From assembly GCA_030068075.1 (NCBI GenBank), contig CM057826.1, forward strand, positions 33,716,211-33,780,210: a DNA stretch of 64,000 nucleotides, given 5' to 3'. This document shows positions 58,703-64,000 of the stretch, piece after piece. Below the pieces are notes generated by a model. The model made no database searches. It saw nothing but the letters and a program-made list of their open reading frames with translations, and had not been told where the DNA came from. The position numbers were made by a program, and so were the translations under genes. This DNA is from Paguma larvata. Its lineage: Eukaryota > Chordata > Mammalia > Carnivora > Viverridae. Each line of letters starts with the position of its first letter. The first letter of the stretch is position 1.

Positions 58703-61700
58703 TTCAATAATAAACTACTTTTTCAATAGTGTGAGCTATTCTGCCTGACATTTCTCTCATAAAAATATGCACAAACATCCAGTAATAAACAGCAGGGGAT
58801 AGAAGTGGTTTTGCTGATCTCCTATTCAGTTTTGGTTTTACATGGTTCTGTAAACTGAGAATCTTTCCATGCTAAGGAATTCCAACGTATGTTATTTTTT
58901 ATAATTTTTGTACATCATGGCCTTAAAGTGCAAGTAACCTATGTATCAGATACTCAGCTAAAGCATAGCAAAACAAAAGTAACCATCCTTTCAATATTGG
59001 AAGAAAGCAGGATGAGATGGATTTAAGAGACAGCAAAGCAATCTTCAATGTGGTTTTCTCATAATATGTTTGCAAAAATCTCTGAGATTTTTAACCAAAT
59101 GATGACTGTAGAACGTAATCTCTCTGTATAACTTCACTTTATGTATAGTGGCGGTGTTTACCAATTGGTCGTATCAGAGGAGACAAAACCAACCAACTTA
59201 GGAAAACTGATGGAAAATGTAAACCTGTAATGAAATGAGTAAAACAATGAGTTTCTATAAATCACTTGGGTTGGTTGATTGACTCAATAAAATAACCTAG
59301 CTTTCACCTATTGTCGATGTTATTTACAGAAGAGAAGTGATGTTATCACTAATAGTACTCAGTTTCAGGAAACCTAGAAGGCTTTTTGTATTATGTCAGA
59401 TTTGTGTGCATATTGTCCAATGTTCCAATTTCAACATCCTAACATCAAAAGCTATAGGAGTACATCACACTCCTCACTGCCACATCCTCCCAGAGTCTTG
59501 AAACTGAAAATGAGTTCATTTCTTTATTATATATTAAGAGATGAGAATTAATCACTGGTATAGTTTAATTCCAGAGATAAGAACATGGCCTAGGCAACCT
59601 CAAGGGAATCCTTTTTGCTTTCATGATTCTGTGAGGTGTTAGAATTTTCTAAGAAAGATAAATAATGGTGACTACTGAATATTCATGAATAGAATTTATT
59701 GTAATGTTGAAAGGATGCTTTAAATTAATTTCCTTCTATAGAAGAGACATTTGAATGGTGGTTTGTAGCTACAGGGGCAAAAAATAGAGGTCAAATGATT
59801 GATTTTGTACTTGTTATAAAGAATGAAGAGTGAAAATGAATGGCTAATTATGACTATAGAAAGAAGTTATAATGGTGTTTCTATGGGGATGGCTAGGATC
59901 AGATAAGAAAAATAAACACCAAAATAACAAGGGAGAAGAATTTGTCATGACAAACTATCTAGCCTAACAAAGAGGAAAGGGGAAAAAATCCTGGGGAAAA
60001 GAAAAATAATTGATCAACACAATAGCAGTTAAATTCAACACAGAAAACTACCATGGAAAAATAATCACAAGAAGAAAATTAGTTAGTTTATATATGTTGA
60101 TAGTTTTTTAATGTTCTGTAACCTTCTAGCATAAAATTTATGACTTTTTGTGGTCAATCAATGAAAGCAACTAGTCTTTAAAGTAGGCTTGTTGGAAGAA
60201 TAGATGAAATAGTTATAAAGTAAGTGGAATAGAAAAGCTATGATGGAGTTTGGTAATATGCTAATAAACTGTGGATTTCTAGTTTAGGGAAAAATGTTGG
60301 AGGAAATATTTCATGGATTCACAGCATTTCCAAACTCAGTGGTGTTCTTAAAAGTTTTTTACTTGTTGCTGAGGAGATATCAACACCAAGGAAGGATCAG
60401 GGAAGGAAAAGAAGAGTAACTGGTTAGAAATGGAAGTTTCCCAGAGAAGAGCTTATAAAGAGGGAGGAGTCGATATTATGGAGATGAGGAATGTTATTTT
60501 TCACTTTTACTTGGTAAGAATACATATTCCTTCTGTTTGAGACTCAGTGAAGGAGTGAATACGAGCAATCACAGGCTTATTCATACATCCACAGCCTTAC
60601 TCATTCTTCATTCTTGTATATCAACATCTCTAGATACTCTCACAGAATCATGGGTGTTCATATACATTGTTTAAATCCATGTGTTAAAGATGGAAGAGAG
60701 TTCTGCATGTTGCTTGGTGCATGGGAGAAGGTGTAACCAAAGGTCACAAGGTTAACGGCTTGGATATTTGATTGGAGGGGGGTAGTTAAAAGATGTAAGT
60801 CTTCAATCAATGGAGGCAGCCAAAGATACTAATGTGGTCACATTGTGATAGGGAACATAAAGAAATTGAAATGCTTCCTTCATCTTGAAGTACTGATGAT
60901 GCCAATATTTTCTAACTCAGTTCCACCACCATCAGTCACCGTGGGCCTGGACAGAGTGACAGATGCTGCAGGTTGGCTAACTTAATGTCCATTACAATCC
61001 ACTTATTCTTTGTGCTTTCACATTTGTAGAATATAAAACCAGATTTCCTATCCTTCCTCGCAGCTACAAGGGAGCCTGTAATATAGTTCAGATGAATGAG
61101 AGGTCTTTGGAAGTCGGCTCAGGTTGGCTCTTCCCATGATGCTATTAAGACACTATCAATATGGAGCCAATGACTCTGTTCTTCCAGTTACAACTTCTCA
61201 GCATAGTATACAAATAAAAACTCATATCCAAGCCACCTTAGTCAAATTTTCTGTGAGTCCTCTCTGATTGCAGGTCCTAATTGATATAGGACAATAGGAG
61301 GAGCATAAAATAATAGGAACAGAAAGGGAAGGAAGAAGTTGTGGATGAGAAGGTACGAAGGGTCCCCTGGAGCGGCATACATTCAGAAATAGAAATAATC
61401 ATTTACTTCAAACTCATACATCAAATACAGTTTGCAAGGGATAAGTTCATAATTTGAATGGACATTATATCAGGACAGAAATGTTGAAGAACTAATAATA
61501 TATAATTCCTTATACAAAACTTTTGGAGTGAGATATGTTTCAAATGTAAGTTTCTTTGAGTTTACAGTGGTAGTATGGTTTATGTACTGAATTTAATGTT
61601 GCATCCCCCTGTAGGGTCTGAATCAAGTACCTTAATATTTTCTGTGTAATAATGTAAGCATAGTTACACTGAGAAGGATAAGGAAGGACTACGAATGATC

Positions 61701-61814
61701 TCATGATCCTTACCTTCAGTGCTTTCAAATTAGTCATGAAAGATCATTTTGTGTCAGGGTTTTTTTGAGTTTGGATACGTGGACAAGGGGCTTCAAAACT
61801 GTGATAGTTCAAAG
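58703..61814. other. Intergenic, repeat-poor
   Basis: About 3.1 kb without gene, young SINE or L1. Around 61040-61260 there may be a decayed interspersed repeat. Confidence 0.5.
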
Positions 61815-62030
61815 TGTAGAGCATTTATGTTGGGTACTCCACATATATTAATGTGTCTAATCATCACAGTACTCCTATGAGGTGGATGGTATGATTATTC
61901 TCATTTTACAAACAAAACCTATGTGGAAGAGAGGTCATGTGACTAAGCCGGAGTCATCCCGGAAGTGGCTGTGCTGGCGCTTGAACACTCATAGTATGGC
62001 ATCAGAGTCTGTTATTTAACCAGTATGCTG
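61815..62030 (-). repeat. MIR SINE
   Basis: Reverse MIR: gagcatttatgttgggtactcc, tcacagtactcctatgaggtggatggta, ctcattttacaaacaaaacc, tcatgtgactaagcc, gctggcgcttgaac. Confidence 0.75.
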
Positions 62031-62227
62031 TACTATTCACCTAGATACAAACATGTATTAAAACTAAATTGTGAAATAGATCAGTTAGAAACTCTTTTCT
62101 TTTGCCTATGTTGTCTCTAAATAATTTATGACCAACTTTCATATGTAATCAAATCAATTTTGTAATATCCTCAAATACAAATTAGATTTGTAGTTGGGCA
62201 GAACCTGCAGTTCTAGAAATAAGACAG

Positions 62228-62322
62228 CATGGAAAGGAGTAAAAGAAGAAGGAACACAAAGGGAGCGAGGAAGGAAGGAAGAAAAAAAGTAAGAAAAGAA
62301 TCAAAGAGGGAAAGAAAAAAAA
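62228..62322 (+). repeat. GA-rich low-complexity tract
   Basis: Nearly all purine (GGAAGGAAGGAAGAAAAAAAG and similar) for about 95 bases. Confidence 0.85.
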
Positions 62323-64000
62323 GCATAACGCATACACTAAGCTTGGGGTATAACATACAGAAGTAAAATGTATTCGATCAATGTATATGGCAATGATTTC
62401 AAAATCAGAATTCATAAATTAGATTTTAAATGGAGGACTGTAGAGTTGTATTCAGTTTAAGTAAAGCTAATAAAATACACCTTTATGAAGATGTGTTTTA
62501 AGCCAAGATTTAAAGGAAGTAATCATAGCATAGCAGAGAAAAGCCTTGGAGAAAAGTATGCAAGTAGCAAATAGGAAACCTTGTATAGGTTAAAAAAAAA
62601 TATGGGTGTGTGATCAGACAATTCTGGCCCTGGTATTTCTTCACCCTTCCCACATGATATAAGGTGAGAACATTATTATGCAAGAACAACAAATATAGAA
62701 TCAACGAAACAAAAAAAATCATCAAGTTTGAGTTATTTAGTATTAGTAGATAAGAAGAAAATTACTGAGATACTTAGATTAGTCCCTACCATGATGGTCT
62801 ATAAATTTTGTTTCTATAGAACAGGAAAAGGTAAAGGAATCCTAAGAATTATGCAGGCATCTTTGTAAAAAATGCCTGTTTCTAATCCTCAGGTTTCAAA
62901 AATTAAGGAGAATTTCACAAACATGTCTCAGTAGATCTAGAGAGTGACATTGGGGAAAAGGGAGGAGACACATCAGAAGAAATTATCTTTGTGATATAAC
63001 AAATTTAGAGAGGCTTCCCTAACTCTGAGATTAGAAGGTTCACTTTATTCAGAGTTTGCATCTAAAAGACAAGGGATTTTGCTAATTGAAATTTTTAAGC
63101 ATGGAAAGATGCTCGCAATTTTTCTCATTATTTTGGTTTTTAAGTCTCAAAACCCAACCACTATAACTCAAAGCCAGCTTAAGTTTTCAAATGAACATTT
63201 GCTACCAATTAGTTCATAATGAGTATTTGTCTGAAATGTTTAATGACCATAAGAAAGCTTTTAAAATTGAAAAACTTTTATGTTTAGGATTTAGTTACCC
63301 TGCCTGACTTATAAGTGCAACAAGTTTGATCACCCAAAGAGTTCATAAGGTTTTAAACCTGAAGGTTTAACTCTCAAACAGGATGACAGAGCTCCTGCCC
63401 CTCTTCTAGATCTTTCATAAGAAATCATTTAAACAAAGGGTAGATCTCAATTGCTTGTTTTGTACTTAAACCTCACACTAATCCCCTTGCCATCAATAGA
63501 AAGTCTGTATATGAATTGAGTGTGGGCTGCCCATTCTTAGACCTATTGAGAAAAGGAAATGCCCCTTTATTTCATCATTAAGTCCAGTTTTCTTACCTTT
63601 TTCTTTCTTTTTTTTTTTTTTGGGTCTAATTAGTACCTCAAAGAATCCTTTCTGACTTTATTGGGAATGCTTCTAAAGTTTCACCATTAAATGCAATGTT
63701 TATTCTGTTTCTGTTCCTAGTTGATTAAGATGTTTTTGTTTCTTAACCACAAATGAGTAATTTTATTGAATTCTATATAGTCAACATCTACAAGGTCATA
63801 GGATTTTTCCATCTTATAGTATCTTAGAATCTTAGAATATAATATCTTAGAATAATGGATTTTCTAATTTAGAATCATCCTTGCATTATTTGGAAAACCT
63901 ACTTGGTCACGATTTTTTAATTAAAATTTAGTAGCTACATTTGAAAGTACTTTTGAAAATTGTTCTATTGGTTCAAAATCAAATTAATTGCCAATAAGTC
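62323..64000. other. Intergenic, nothing recognised
   Basis: AT-rich, no gene to the right edge. A T run lies at about 63609-63621. Confidence 0.45.

Overview
This 64 kb window is mammalian nuclear DNA. It is AT-rich, full of retroposons, and carries one recognisable protein-coding exon. Most of the tRNA-derived SINEs have the felid (Feliformia-type) CAN-SINE form: a GGCGCCTGGGTGGCTCAGT head, a GGTCATGATCTCA block, an AGGCTCTGAGCTGTCAGCACAG-like block on the minus strand, and a CTCTCTC..AAATAAA tail. Several truncated L1 copies carry a carnivore-type L1 3' end. A cat-like carnivore is therefore the best guess. Species cannot be fixed from the window alone.

The only gene I can support is FGF10 (fibroblast growth factor 10). 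Its first coding exon lies on the minus strand at 3832-4180 and ends in a clean GTAAGT donor. Positions 1-3831 are the start of intron 1. To the right lie the presumed 5' leader (with several short upstream AUG ORFs, one overlapping the FGF10 start), a CpG island at about 4290-5340, and then roughly 58 kb of upstream intergenic DNA. No other protein-coding gene was found. The remaining open frames are short, often lack an ATG, or fall inside repeats. An FGF10 antisense lncRNA on the plus strand is expected here from human synteny, but I cannot place its exons.

Layout: 1-3.8 kb FGF10 intron 1 with a tight G-quadruplex motif; 3.8-5.4 kb exon 1 and promoter; 5.4-18 kb mostly single-copy flank with a (TA)n tract, a purine tract and two antisense L1 3' ends; 18.3-30 kb a nested transposon block, in which an old L1 is split by a nearly full-length, dead L1, itself split by a younger truncated L1, SINEs, another L1 tail and an LTR-like insert; 30-39 kb old repeats plus an inverted SINE pair; 39-43.5 kb an unusually clean single-copy stretch; 43.5-64 kb sparse SINE, MIR, MER5A and older repeats, a palindrome cluster near 56.65 kb and a 72-bp tandem duplication near 58.6 kb.

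I found no novel multi-gene system. The best leads are the lengthened polyserine run in FGF10, its upstream ORFs, and the stratigraphy of the nested L1 block.
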